Source: Betaproteobacteria bacterium
GTDB taxonomy: Bacteria > Pseudomonadota > Gammaproteobacteria > Burkholderiales > Rhodocyclaceae
NCBI GenBank assembly: GCA_016234745.1
Contig: JACRAR010000030.1
Coordinates: forward strand, 62,001-126,000
Direction of reading: 5' to 3'
DNA length: 64,000 bases
Both the position numbers and the translations under genes were made by a program. The notes beneath the pieces were generated by a model that saw only the letters and a program-made list of their open reading frames with translations, made no database searches and was not told the origin of the DNA. Shown here piece after piece: positions 22,951 to 31,586 of this stretch; within the stretch, counting starts at the first letter, position 1, and the number at the start of each line of letters is the position of its first letter.

Positions 22951-24552
22951 CTAGAAGGGGAGATCGTCAGCAAAATCGCCGAGATCGCTCCATTTTTCAT
23001 TAGAAGGAATTTCTGGTGGAGGAAGTGCTTCTACATTGGGTGTGTCATGGAGCACCCAATCAATCATCCATTGCTCTAACAATGAAAGTGATCGGTTTGG
23101 TAAAGCCCCGAGCCAGTGTCTCTTCTCGTCGCCGGAAAGCAGTTGAGCAGCGAAAATAACCGCGCGTCGATCCCAAGGACCAAGATTAAGGAGCTTGTCT
23201 TTCATAGTGCGCACCCACGCTGTGTTATTGCTCTGGACTGCGGCTCGGGCAGCATATGAGAGACGCCCTGTAGACCCCACTATAAACCTAAGGTCTTGAT
23301 ACTTTAGCAGAGCATGGTGATTACTAATGAACCACGCGAACCATTCTTTTACACTCGAATCACGTAAGTCGCCTCCCCGTGCCAGGTCGATTAGCGGCGA
23401 TATAATTACGCTGGACGTGGATTCGCTGAAGACCGCTTCAATGTACAGTACAACGTCATTGATTACCGGCTTGAATCGTTCCAGGTTATTCAATAAGTAT
23501 GGAGCAAGCTCCGGCAACTTGTTAGCTCTTGCTCGTCGAATAATTGCTCGCGCGACACCGAGGTCCAGGTGCTCAAACTTTGCAGAGCGCTCAAGTGCGT
23601 TGAGTAATCGTTCTCCCGCATTCTCGACAAGCTCATATTTGATATCGCTGACTTCCATTGTGTAGGGGTTAACAACTTCTATTTCTTCCAATATCTCTAG
23701 CTTTTCTAGTTGGTACTGATTTATTAGTTCTTCCCTCATGAAGGCAGCTGACTTCATGATTCGTGTCTTGTCTCCAACGAGTCCAAGTCGATGCGTTTCG
23801 TGAAGGTAGTGGGTTAAATCCTGCAAAAACAAGTCAAGGTCCCGAGCCGAATTCCCAAAGATACGAATATCATCGACATATCTGACATGAGTTAGCCCGT
23901 TGCCGGAAATGAACTGATCAACATCTATCAGAGCTGCTTCACTTAAAATGATACTCGCGGCTGGCCCTACGGGAATACCCTGAGAATTCGTGGATGGGTA
24001 AAGCCTCATTAAGAACGCCTCGACCTTCTTGCCTGCATCCGTCCCCGTTGATTGGGAAATGGCATTGTTTAGTCGATGGATGTAAATCTGATTGTAGAAG
24101 TCCGAAATGTCAGTCTTTAAGACATAGATGAATTTTGATGCAAGTTCCTCACAGCGATCCCTGTAATCGGAGAATCCTGACCCGGCCACAAAGAATCCAG
24201 CATGGTCTGGCCTGATTCGGTACGAACAAGCGATATGACTTGCTTTGGGCTGTCGAGCTTTCTCGATCTCTACCGCAACAGAGCGTACTGCAGCGGTGTA
24301 GCAGATTGCATCGATAGGGTCCATTTGGTGCACGACCCTATAACCACCACGAGACTTCTTCCACGGAATTGAGACTGGGGTTCCGACTGGCAAGTGCAGT
24401 CCATTCTTAATCGCCTCTTTCAGTGAGTCCCACTTGTACCAAATGCAAGCAAACTCCAGTGGCTTCGGGAAAAAGTCAGTGTCGTAGTACGATGTCAAAT
24501 GCCGCCTCGCAAAATCCAAGGATTCGCTGGAGAGGAGGGAGTTAATTGCCAT
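22951..24552 (-). CDS. Defence-type reverse transcriptase (UG/Abi-like)
   Basis: 533 residues. Reverse transcriptase motifs: motif A KTDISDFYNQIY (Asp148), motif B QGIPVGPAAS (191-200), motif C RYVDDIRIF (YVDD 225-228). No group II maturase domain and no retron msr-msd-like repeat is obvious nearby. The C-terminal 230 residues are helical without enzymatic motifs (LGVARAIIRRARANKLPELA), like the alpha-repeat tails of Abi/UG reverse transcriptases that act in phage defence (DRT systems). It is AT-richer than the core genome, lies next to the tRNA-borne element end, and is transcribed toward it. The subclass cannot be assigned by eye. Confidence 0.8.
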   Translation of the reverse strand: MAINSLLSSESLDFARRHLTSYYDTDFFPKPLEFACIWYKWDSLKEAIKNGLHLPVGTPVSIPWKKSRGGYRVVHQMDPIDAICYTAAVRSVAVEIEKARQPKASHIACSYRIRPDHAGFFVAGSGFSDYRDRCEELASKFIYVLKTDISDFYNQIYIHRLNNAISQSTGTDAGKKVEAFLMRLYPSTNSQGIPVGPAASIILSEAALIDVDQFISGNGLTHVRYVDDIRIFGNSARDLDLFLQDLTHYLHETHRLGLVGDKTRIMKSAAFMREELINQYQLEKLEILEEIEVVNPYTMEVSDIKYELVENAGERLLNALERSAKFEHLDLGVARAIIRRARANKLPELAPYLLNNLERFKPVINDVVLYIEAVFSESTSSVIISPLIDLARGGDLRDSSVKEWFAWFISNHHALLKYQDLRFIVGSTGRLSYAARAAVQSNNTAWVRTMKDKLLNLGPWDRRAVIFAAQLLSGDEKRHWLGALPNRSLSLLEQWMIDWVLHDTPNVEALPPPEIPSNEKWSDLGDFADDLPF

Positions 24553-24807
24553 AATTCATTTCGGTGTCACCTGTGATGTTGAACTTTGATTCTATTCGCT
24601 AATCCTATTGTTGATTGGGTTTGCAATTAAGGACCTAGAACGATTGGTGTCGATTAGAAAACCCCATCCAATTGTGTTATGTTGATGGCATGTCAGTATA
24701 GGGTGTACAGTTATCCATACGTAGGCCCCTGTATTTGGGCCGGTGTGTGGGTAAATGTGGTTTCGCCCCTGCCAGCCCACCGACGGTGTTTCTTGTAGCT
24801 GAAGCGA
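24553..24807. other. Non-coding region upstream of the reverse transcriptase; possible ncRNA or promoter
   Basis: 255 bases with no supported ORF between divergent genes. A stem GGCCC (24724-24728) with GGGCC (24737-24741) and several A/T-rich promoter-like stretches are present. Several defence reverse transcriptases use an RNA template encoded just upstream of the gene, so this region is the place to look; the sequence alone does not prove a transcript. Confidence 0.35.
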
Positions 24808-25767
24808 ATGGCAAACGTTATCATGGCTTGCATGAATTCGCTTCCGCAATCCACACTCAGTGCCAAGATTTGCACTGCCACGCCTGTCATCTCGAAGGAT
24901 ACAGTTCTTGATGCCCTCCGTTCAGGTATTCCCGATGCAGAATGGTTATTGAATCAGATTGAAAACGAGAAAGGGTATTTTCGATTTCCCCCTTTTTTCT
25001 CGGACGTCATCAAGAACTTAAAACTTGAAAATTATCCACTGCTATACGCAAGTGAAAATGCGATTTGGGGCATGCTATTACGCGGATTCCTTACCGATGA
25101 AGAAATCAAGGAACTGGACGCTGAGCTTAATGCGGCGTCACCTGACGAGCGAGGCGAATTTATTACCGAATTATGTGTTGGGTTTGATGACGCAATAGAA
25201 AAGATTGAGATTCCAAAGACCAAAGCGCAACAAGATGCGGCCCGGCAAAGATTCCTTTCGTTAAGTCCCGAGGAACAGAAAGAAGCCATACGAGTTAGTC
25301 AGCATTTTTATGGGTACTTTTTTCCGTCATTCTTCCAACTCATGTCAATCATGGTTCATGGAGAGAAGCTGACATCCTTAGTGGCTCAGTCCAAGGCGGG
25401 GAACGATGAGGCCTACGTCAAGGCAGTTCAAATTGATAAACGAATCTTGACCGTTGATCCCTATTTTATAGAACGATATTCACGGGCACAGCATGAGGCG
25501 GGGACTGACTTTTACGACGCGCTTTCATATCGTTTGGCTGCACCTCCCTATAGGGGAAAGATCAGGCACAAATCTCTCTGGTTAGCGTTTTCGCTGATCG
25601 ATCAGGCGGGACTATTGGAGTCCATGCCCCATCGTGAAATATTGGAGATGTGTGATGAGGCTGGTGTTGGTGGCTATGAAAACCGCATCCAAAGTGTCAA
25701 GCATCTGTCAAACCGTTTGCGGGAATACAGGGAGTTTCAGAAACGGGGCATCGTGGCAACCACCTAA
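24808..25767 (+). CDS. Hypothetical protein of the integrative element
   Basis: 319 residues, unrecognised. ATGs at 24808, 24823 and 24832 are all possible starts, and no strong ribosome site decides. The protein is mostly helical and acidic in the middle (LTDEEIKELDAELNAASPDE), with an aromatic segment HFYGYFFPSFFQLMSIMVHG near residue 170. No signal peptide. It lies directly before the Rep-like gene on the same strand, which suggests a role in replication, maintenance or superinfection of the element. Confidence 0.6.
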   Translation: MANVIMACMNSLPQSTLSAKICTATPVISKDTVLDALRSGIPDAEWLLNQIENEKGYFRFPPFFSDVIKNLKLENYPLLYASENAIWGMLLRGFLTDEEIKELDAELNAASPDERGEFITELCVGFDDAIEKIEIPKTKAQQDAARQRFLSLSPEEQKEAIRVSQHFYGYFFPSFFQLMSIMVHGEKLTSLVAQSKAGNDEAYVKAVQIDKRILTVDPYFIERYSRAQHEAGTDFYDALSYRLAAPPYRGKIRHKSLWLAFSLIDQAGLLESMPHREILEMCDEAGVGGYENRIQSVKHLSNRLREYREFQKRGIVATT

Positions 25768-25803
25768 AAATCTTTTTCACGTGGTCGGCTAGAGATAGCG
25801 TCA

Positions 25804-25874
25804 TGCATAAAGTTCTTATCCGTTGCGGGGTAGCCATACAGGCATGCCCGCCGAAAAACGGAGAACTTTATGCA
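25804..25874. repeat. Nested inverted repeat covering the start of the Rep-like gene
   Basis: Left outer arm 25804-25823 (TGCATAAAGTTCTTATCCGT) pairs with right arm 25858-25874 (ACGGAGAACTTTATGCA) with only two extra bases. Inside, GCGGG (25825-25829) pairs with CCCGC (25847-25851). The right arm contains the ribosome site GGAGAA and the ATG (25870) of the Rep-like gene. It could be a rolling-circle origin, an operator or an mRNA hairpin that hides the start. Confidence 0.6.
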
Positions 25875-27210
25875 AACCAAGAAGAGCCAGTCTTCTGGCA
25901 AGTCAATTAAACCAGAGTCGCTAAATGAACTTGCCCCCGCCCGCCCGGATGCACGCGCAGCGCGCACCGGACGGACGGGGGCGGGTCGGGACGCACCGCC
26001 TAGTAACACTGCGTCCCATAAATGCAATCTTGATTACTTTCAGCCTTTGCGTTGGGGTGTCGACAGCCTGTATCTGACCTATCCCGGGATTATTTTCCCT
26101 GAAGTCGATACCCGGTTAAAGAACCTCAAGAAAATCGCCCAGTCTTCTGAAACCCATGAGCAGGCACAAGCCCAATACCAGATCGGGGATCACATCTTCG
26201 AGGTAAAAGACAAAGCCCCGAGAGGCTTCGCTTATGTCCTGGAAGACGGCGCCTTCCGTATTCAGATATCCCGCAGCAGCATGTTGCCTTGCGCCTACGT
26301 CAAGATCAGCAGCGGCTACCTTGCTCATGTTGGCCCGGCCAATGCTGAAGAGTCTTTTTGTGCGTTGGTGAATGAACTGATAGACGGCACTGATTCGCCC
26401 AAGGTCAGCCGCATCGATCTGTTCGTCGACTTCGCTTCGTCGGAATGCATGGAGTGGGATCGGCAAGCCTGGGTAACGCGCGCATCCGATGTCGACAGCT
26501 ATTCCGAGAAAGGCATCTTTACCGGGTGGGTGGTAGGCAAAGGCGGCATCATTTCCGCCCGGCTCTATTTCAAGCTGCTGCATGCCGAAAAGATCGGCAC
26601 ACATTACCTGCTCGAACTTTGGCGGGAATCCGGCTGGGATGGTGTCACTCCAGTCTGGCGGTTGGAAATCCAGTTGCGCCGGGAATTGTTGAATCAGTTT
26701 GGCCTATCCGGGCTACCCCAAGTGCTCAACCACCTGAATGGGCTATGGAGTTATGCCACCACCGAATGGCTGCGCCTGACTCTACCCTCACAAGAAGATA
26801 AAACCCGCTCACGCTGGCCGGTGCATCCGTTATGGGGCTACCTGTCCTCCATCGACTGGGAAACCGATGGTGGCCCTCTGACGCGTTCCTATACGCCTTC
26901 CCGGGTGCCGGGGGATAACTGGTTGCTGCCGCATGCTGAAAGTGTGTTTATCGCCTTCATGGCGCGGGAGGGGATTGCCGATCTCTACCAGGCGCAAGAA
27001 GCCTTGATGACGGCGGTGTACAACCATCTCAACGAGAAAGCGAACGGGCTGGGGTTGTCGTTTGACGCTTACATTGCAGAACGACTAGCGATAAAGACGC
27101 GTCAGTTCAATACCATTCTCAATAATCCGAGTCTTCCTGCAAAACTGGAACAGGATGAAATAGCGCGCCAGGAACGGGAATACCGGAGAGCCTCCAGGGG
27201 TGGTGTCTGA
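25870..27210 (+). CDS. Putative replication initiation (Rep) protein
   Basis: 446 residues, start set by GGAGAACTTT. After a low-complexity N-terminus (RPDARAARTGRTGAGR) come segments typical of phage and plasmid replication initiation factors: LRWGVDSLYLTYPG, VSRIDLFVDFASS, ARLYFKLLHAEKI and TPVWRLEIQLRRELL, similar to the Rep_trans/pXO1-type initiators. The catalytic tyrosine is not certain by eye. The GC-rich inverted repeat at 25934-25985 lies inside the coding region. Next to xis and int it points to an element that can replicate once excised. Confidence 0.6.
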   Translation: MQTKKSQSSGKSIKPESLNELAPARPDARAARTGRTGAGRDAPPSNTASHKCNLDYFQPLRWGVDSLYLTYPGIIFPEVDTRLKNLKKIAQSSETHEQAQAQYQIGDHIFEVKDKAPRGFAYVLEDGAFRIQISRSSMLPCAYVKISSGYLAHVGPANAEESFCALVNELIDGTDSPKVSRIDLFVDFASSECMEWDRQAWVTRASDVDSYSEKGIFTGWVVGKGGIISARLYFKLLHAEKIGTHYLLELWRESGWDGVTPVWRLEIQLRRELLNQFGLSGLPQVLNHLNGLWSYATTEWLRLTLPSQEDKTRSRWPVHPLWGYLSSIDWETDGGPLTRSYTPSRVPGDNWLLPHAESVFIAFMAREGIADLYQAQEALMTAVYNHLNEKANGLGLSFDAYIAERLAIKTRQFNTILNNPSLPAKLEQDEIARQEREYRRASRGGV

Positions 27211-27211
27211 C

Positions 27212-27553
27212 ATGGAAGACAATGGCCTGCCCTTACCTGCGCCCCGTTGCCTCTCCAAGGAGCTGGCAGCGGCTTACCTGGGCATCGGGGTCACGTTGCT
27301 TTCCGAGCTGGATATCCCCGTCATCAAGCTGGGGCGACGTTGTCTCTATGACAAGCTTGACTTGGATGCATGGCTGGAAGAATATAAGCAGCGAGGGCGG
27401 GCCGGAAAGGAGAAATCCCTATGGCTCAAGAAGCAGGAATCTACCGAAGACCAAGATCTCGGTATTGGTGGATTGATGCAGTCCTCCCAAACGGTCAGCG
27501 CGTACGCGGAAGCACTAAGACCGAGGATAGGCAGCAAGCCGAAGCGTATCTAG
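27212..27553 (+). CDS. Excisionase-like helix-turn-helix protein
   Basis: 113 residues from the ATG at 27212. [47 protein letters not shown] is the HTH_17/AlpA-type winged helix common in Xis proteins. Its last 44 codons overlap the integrase start in another frame. A GTG at 27200 would extend it back by four residues across the end of the rep gene. It probably directs excision and may regulate int. Confidence 0.75.
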   Translation: MEDNGLPLPAPRCLSKELAAAYLGIGVTLLSELDIPVIKLGRRCLYDKLDLDAWLEEYKQRGRAGKEKSLWLKKQESTEDQDLGIGGLMQSSQTVSAYAEALRPRIGSKPKRI

Positions 27554-28527
27554 CCAAACTCAGGCATGAGGCGTTTCAGTCGGCCTTCCTCGGGATCAAG
27601 CCAAAGCGAACGTGGCAGGAGGCCGTGGTTCGGTATCTAGCAGTTAAGACGAACCTGCGCAGCATTGAGGATGTACGCCGGATTTGTCGCATGCTTGACC
27701 CTTATCTTGGACAGCTAACGCTGGATCAGATCGATGGCGACCGGATATGGTCGATTGTTCAGGGGGAGTTAAGCAAAGGCAACAAGCCGGCAACGGTGAA
27801 TCGTTATCTCGCTACCGTGCGATGCCTTCTTCGGATGGCTCGTGATGAGTGGCAGTGGATCGACAGTTTTCCGAAAGTCCGTATGTTGGGCGGGGAAGTC
27901 GAGCGGGATCGGTGGCTGACCCGTGAGGAGGCAGACAAGCTCATTGCAGTTTGTCCTGACCATCTGGCGGCGTTAGTAAAGTTTGCACTGGCGACAGGTT
28001 GCCGCGCTCGCGAGATTACCGGACTGGAATGGGAGCGGGTCGATTTGGCAAGGCATACCGCCTGGCTCAATCAGACCAAGAATGGAACGCCGCGAGGCGT
28101 ACCGCTGAACAGAGACGCGATAGTTGTTCTGAAGGCGCAGCAGGGGAAACATCCTCAGTTCTGCTTCATCTTCAGGGGCAAGCCAATCCGCTGGCAGGTC
28201 AGCGACAAGATTTGGCGGGCGGCGGTCAAGAAGGCGGGCTTTACGGATTTGCGCTTTCATGATCTCCGGCACACTTGGGCCTCTTGGCATCGGCAGGCGG
28301 GAACGTCCTGCGACGAGTTGAAAGACCTGGGGGGCTGGAAGTCGCGTCAGATGGTGGATCGTTACGCCAAGTTTGCCACCGAGCATTTATCGGTAGCGGC
28401 GGCAAGGATCGAGAGTTGTACTGGTTCTGTAGGCGGTGGAGGAAATGGTGGAAATGTCGTTATGTTCCCCCACATTTTCCCCACACCGGCAAAGCAAAAG
28501 AGCGGGCGATTACTGGCAGGCTCTTGA
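27421..28527 (+). CDS. Tyrosine recombinase (phage-type integrase)
   Basis: 368 residues; GGAGAAATCCCT precedes the ATG. The N-terminal part has an Arm-binding-like start ([20 protein letters not shown]), a SAM-like core-binding domain and the catalytic domain with Arg195 ([11 protein letters not shown]), HDLRH at 280-284, a later conserved GGWKS, and the nucleophile Tyr315 (MVDRYAKF). It should integrate the element at a tRNA gene, in keeping with the tRNA half at 22.74 kb. Confidence 0.88.
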   Translation: MAQEAGIYRRPRSRYWWIDAVLPNGQRVRGSTKTEDRQQAEAYLAKLRHEAFQSAFLGIKPKRTWQEAVVRYLAVKTNLRSIEDVRRICRMLDPYLGQLTLDQIDGDRIWSIVQGELSKGNKPATVNRYLATVRCLLRMARDEWQWIDSFPKVRMLGGEVERDRWLTREEADKLIAVCPDHLAALVKFALATGCRAREITGLEWERVDLARHTAWLNQTKNGTPRGVPLNRDAIVVLKAQQGKHPQFCFIFRGKPIRWQVSDKIWRAAVKKAGFTDLRFHDLRHTWASWHRQAGTSCDELKDLGGWKSRQMVDRYAKFATEHLSVAAARIESCTGSVGGGGNGGNVVMFPHIFPTPAKQKSGRLLAGS

Positions 28528-28666
28528 AATTATTGGTGGTGTAGAGGTGACCCGGCATCAACAAGCACTGCGGTTATGATAGCAAATCATGGCACGTCTG
28601 TCCGTAGATTACGATGGGCACCCTATTCCGCGATTAATTAACTGAATTTGCCTTGTACGATGGGGC

Positions 28667-29224
28667 CTACGCAAACAGTTCTGACTGTTCGTGCTTAAGA
28701 GAAATAATACGGTTAAACAACCGGATCTTTTCGTCGGCCTTGCTTCTAGCATGGACAGACATGCACCCGACTAAATCTTCGAGTTGATCTACACTGCCAA
28801 TTGTCTTAAAAACCTTTTCCTTGTTTACGAAGACTACAGATTTCTTTTTGCGCGTCAGCAGTTCAATGACGTTACTGAGCGTTCCAGTGCTCTTCGTGTC
28901 CCAAATCATTAGGCCAAAGTCAGCAACCTCGGCCATGACCAGATCCTTCGCTGTGAAAAATGCTCGTGATCCTGCGGCATGTTTTGTCTCAACAGCTCGA
29001 ACAGGCCACTTGCCCAAGTTGTTTCGCGGGTTCGCTCCGCTGCAATAGACTATCGTTTTCGCGCGGCCAAGACTTAATAAATGCTGTTGAATCGAGGTAT
29101 CTGCACCGTCGGCGTCACCGACTACAACCTCAAATTCCGAAGCCACGATGTTGTCAATACGCTCCTTCACCTTGGAGTCAAGGTGCTTAATATTCATAGA
29201 GCCAGCGATGAAAACTGTCGTCAT
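28667..29224 (-). CDS. SLOG-like (YspA-type) nucleotide-binding protein
   Basis: 185 residues. The Rossmann-like features are VFIAGSMNIKHLDSKVKERI and EVVVGDADGADTSIQQHLLS, followed by IVYCSGANPRNNLGKWP and MIWDTKSTGTLSNVIELL, the pattern of SLOG/YspA families that bind nucleotide-derived ligands. It starts 4 bases after the phosphoribosyltransferase gene, so the two are coupled. SLOG proteins often sense or cleave nucleotides in conflict systems, but no precise activity can be claimed here. Confidence 0.55.
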   Translation of the reverse strand: MTTVFIAGSMNIKHLDSKVKERIDNIVASEFEVVVGDADGADTSIQQHLLSLGRAKTIVYCSGANPRNNLGKWPVRAVETKHAAGSRAFFTAKDLVMAEVADFGLMIWDTKSTGTLSNVIELLTRKKKSVVFVNKEKVFKTIGSVDQLEDLVGCMSVHARSKADEKIRLFNRIISLKHEQSELFA

Positions 29225-29228
29225 CTGC

Positions 29229-29810
29229 CTATCTCCACGTTAGAGCTGCTACATAAATTTTCTTGATCTTCGGGTAAGCACGCAACACTTTGCATGCAGC
29301 TTCCATCGATGCTCCTGTGTGAAACAGGTCGTCAACAATAACAGCATTCCACTGCCCGTCTGTCTCAATTTCATCATTGACACTGAAGCTGTCACCAATG
29401 GCTTCCATCTTTTCGTCTTTTGAATTCATGTCCTTAAGCGACTTACCATTCTTGGCCTTGCGCAGAAGGTCTAGAAAAACTGGTATCTTCATTATGACAC
29501 CAATCGCTTTAGCAACCTCGGTGACCGGCTGACGCTGGCGAACTGTCGTCGCTGGCATCGGGACGATGAAGCCAACACTCTTAAGTTTTGGAAAAACATA
29601 TTCAGCTAACGCCTGCGCTAGTGGCTCGACTTGGCTCCAATCCTGACGGTACTTGAGTTGGTAAGTCGCTTCACCCACCTCTGTGCGGACATTATTAAAG
29701 CGCGGATGCCCGTATGCATCGTCTCCTACGAACGTACTGCTGAGCATGTGTTTGTCTAGCACCCATCCTTGGTCCCAGGGTCCGTGAATCTCTTTTAGTG
29801 CAACCTTCAA
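29229..29810 (-). CDS. ComF-like phosphoribosyltransferase
   Basis: 193 residues from a TTG start at 29810, preceded by AAAGGAAGTGCC. The PRPP-binding loop is VIVDDLFHTGAS at 157-168, and FIVPMPATTVRQRQPVTEVA resembles the ComF family. It lacks the N-terminal zinc finger of classical ComF. Before the IS insertion its start lay 30 bases after the stop of the small repeat-protein gene, so it belonged to the operon that begins with the XRE-ImmA pair. Confidence 0.75.
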   Translation of the reverse strand: MKVALKEIHGPWDQGWVLDKHMLSSTFVGDDAYGHPRFNNVRTEVGEATYQLKYRQDWSQVEPLAQALAEYVFPKLKSVGFIVPMPATTVRQRQPVTEVAKAIGVIMKIPVFLDLLRKAKNGKSLKDMNSKDEKMEAIGDSFSVNDEIETDGQWNAVIVDDLFHTGASMEAACKVLRAYPKIKKIYVAALTWR

Positions 29811-29854
29811 GGCACTTCCTTTATCCGTCGCCGACTAAATTTAGCGTTCCTTAT

Positions 29855-31328
29855 TCTTACTGTGTCACAAATGTTGTCTTACGTTTTGCCGCCCGCAGCA
29901 AGGGCATTGACCGAGGCGGATTATCAATTGAAAGCTGAGCTGGTAACGAATCGTGGTGATTGAGTCTGACACATGCCGCTGCGCGCGCTGGGCTGCCACG
30001 AGGGATGTAATCCGCGGGAAGCGCAGGAACTTTGCGGACGACAAAGTTTTTTTTAGCGCCGGCTGGCTTGTCGGCGGTGAGACGTTCGGTGACCAGAAAT
30101 CCGTAAGCGGCAATACTCAGCGTCGCATGGTGATGGAATCCGCGCCAACCTCTCCCCTCATAGTGTCCCAACCCCAGCTCCTGTTTCAAGTCCTGGTAGT
30201 CACGCTCTATGCGCCATCTCATATGCGCTTGGGCCACCAAGTCGTTCAGGGCAATATCCTCGGGCAGCGTCGACAGGTAGTACTTGAGCGGATCGGCGTC
30301 GCCAGCAGGCCATTCAATCAGCAACCACTGTTCAGATTGCAGACGGGCTTTGCCGATGTTTCCGCCCGCGTGACGTACCCGAACAGCGGCGAAACGCCCA
30401 CTGAGCGTTTCATTTGTTCCTTGGCGCCAACTAATGCTTTGGAAAGCACTGGCCGGCAGTGCGTGGGCCAGGTCTTTGACGGAAACAGGCTGACGAGTCC
30501 GAGTCCTGCGCGGTATCACAGGCGGGCGTCCCATGCCACCGTAGGGCTTCGGTGGCAAAGGTTCGAGACCAGGTGGCCACACGACAACCGCGGAGGTAAT
30601 ACCAACGACGTAGGGCAAGCCCATATCGGTGAGCCGCTGACGAAACGCCTGATTCACCCCATAGGCAGCGTCGGCCAGTACGCAGTACTTCGGGGCACCC
30701 TCGGCCAACAAGGTTTCCAATTGCTGCACGGCAATCTCGGTCTTGGTGGCGAACTTCACCTCGGTAGGAACCCCGGTCTTCTGGCGCCGCTCGGAATCCT
30801 GCGCCCACTCCTTGGGCAAATACAGCCGGTACGCCACCGGTACGCTGGCTTGCGCCGTGGCCAGGGAGATACTGACCGCAACTTGGCAGCTGTCCTGCTT
30901 GCCCAGCATTCCGCAGTACTGTCGCGCCACGCCCACCGAATGCCTTCCTTGCTTCGGAAAACCGGTGTCGTCAATGATCCAGAATCCTCCTTCAGAGAAG
31001 TCCATCTTCGGAACGACCCACTGGCTCACCCGTTGCAACAGTTTCTCGTCGGACCACTCAGCCTTAGCCACAAAATGGTGCAACGATTGATGCTTGGCGC
31101 TGGCATGCAACGGATCCACTCGCGCCGCCATCGGCTCCACACTCTTGCGCGACAAGGGCAGCATCAGTCCGGTGCAGTAACCTTTCAGTCCCGCGTGCCG
31201 ATCCATATGCCCAAGTCCATCCGCCAAGTGCGTCATGTATTCCTCAAATCGCTGACTTGCACTCATCACTCCTCCCAAACAGGACGAAGAAGTGCATACA
31301 ATACATTGTTTTTAGTGACACAGTAAGA
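29855..31328. mobile_element. Complete IS701-type insertion sequence
   Basis: 1474 bases bounded by terminal inverted repeats that start TCTTACTGTGTCAC on both sides. Both ends are flanked by TTAT (29851-29854 and 31329-31332), a 4-bp target duplication as expected of IS701-type elements. Precise removal restores an uninterrupted gene (codons CAA GCA AAT AAG GAA CGC TAA), proving a recent simple insertion three codons before the stop. Confidence 0.9.
29857..31266 (-). CDS. IS701-family DDE transposase
   Basis: 469 residues from MSASQRFEEYMTHLADGLGH; an upstream ATG at 31278 is possible. Catalytic features: FWIIDDTGFPKQGRHSVGVA (first Asp), YCVLADAAYGVNQAF (second Asp) and MRWRIERDYQDLKQELGLGHYEGRG (Glu with the YREK-like pattern). 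Length is as usual for intact IS701 transposases. The C-terminus reaches into the left inverted repeat. No frameshift or stop is present, so the element may be active. Confidence 0.9.
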   Translation of the reverse strand: MSASQRFEEYMTHLADGLGHMDRHAGLKGYCTGLMLPLSRKSVEPMAARVDPLHASAKHQSLHHFVAKAEWSDEKLLQRVSQWVVPKMDFSEGGFWIIDDTGFPKQGRHSVGVARQYCGMLGKQDSCQVAVSISLATAQASVPVAYRLYLPKEWAQDSERRQKTGVPTEVKFATKTEIAVQQLETLLAEGAPKYCVLADAAYGVNQAFRQRLTDMGLPYVVGITSAVVVWPPGLEPLPPKPYGGMGRPPVIPRRTRTRQPVSVKDLAHALPASAFQSISWRQGTNETLSGRFAAVRVRHAGGNIGKARLQSEQWLLIEWPAGDADPLKYYLSTLPEDIALNDLVAQAHMRWRIERDYQDLKQELGLGHYEGRGWRGFHHHATLSIAAYGFLVTERLTADKPAGAKKNFVVRKVPALPADYIPRGSPARAAACVRLNHHDSLPAQLSIDNPPRSMPLLRAAKRKTTFVTQ

Positions 31329-31567
31329 TTATTTGCTTGCGACAAAACTGAAGCGGCAAACTCTTTCGTCTCTTCTGCATAATGTTCGCTTGCAAGCACT
31401 CTCGATGCCAAATCCTCCATTTGCGCACCAGTCTGCTTGCCGCCATTGCATTGTGCGAGAGCAGACGCTGCAAGGCTCTTGGCCACTTTCGAAGATTGAT
31501 TATCGTGCAGGGTTTCTGCCGCCAAACTAGCGATGCGAGCGGAGGTTTGCTTAGTGTTTTTTGACAT
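31244..31567 (-). CDS. Small repeat protein, 3' end replaced by IS insertion
   Basis: The ancestral gene spans 31329-31567 plus 29841-29854 and encoded about 82 residues ending SQANKER. As it stands the frame runs into the IS and ends at 31244 with about 28 foreign residues. The protein consists of repeated units containing SLAASALAQ-type motifs (KSLAASALAQCN, KEFAASVLSQAN), GKQTGAQMEDLASRVLAS. GAAAGGAAAT precedes the ATG. Similar small proteins accompany phage and island genes; function unknown. Confidence 0.65.
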   Translation of the reverse strand: MSKNTKQTSARIASLAAETLHDNQSSKVAKSLAASALAQCNGGKQTGAQMEDLASRVLASEHYAEETKEFAASVLSQANNLTVSLKTMYCMHFFVLFGRSDECKSAI

Positions 31568-31586
31568 ATCAATTTCCTTTCGTGGT

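Noticed and set aside
28536-28581. Possible second attachment site (TGGTGGTG ... CGGTTATGA) after the integrase
   Set aside because: It shares only short words with the tRNA half at 22.74 kb, has no T-loop and no intact tRNA, so it cannot be the restored gene.
29953-31326. 457-codon plus-strand frame across the IS
   Set aside because: Antisense shadow of the transposase, ending in the terminal repeat.
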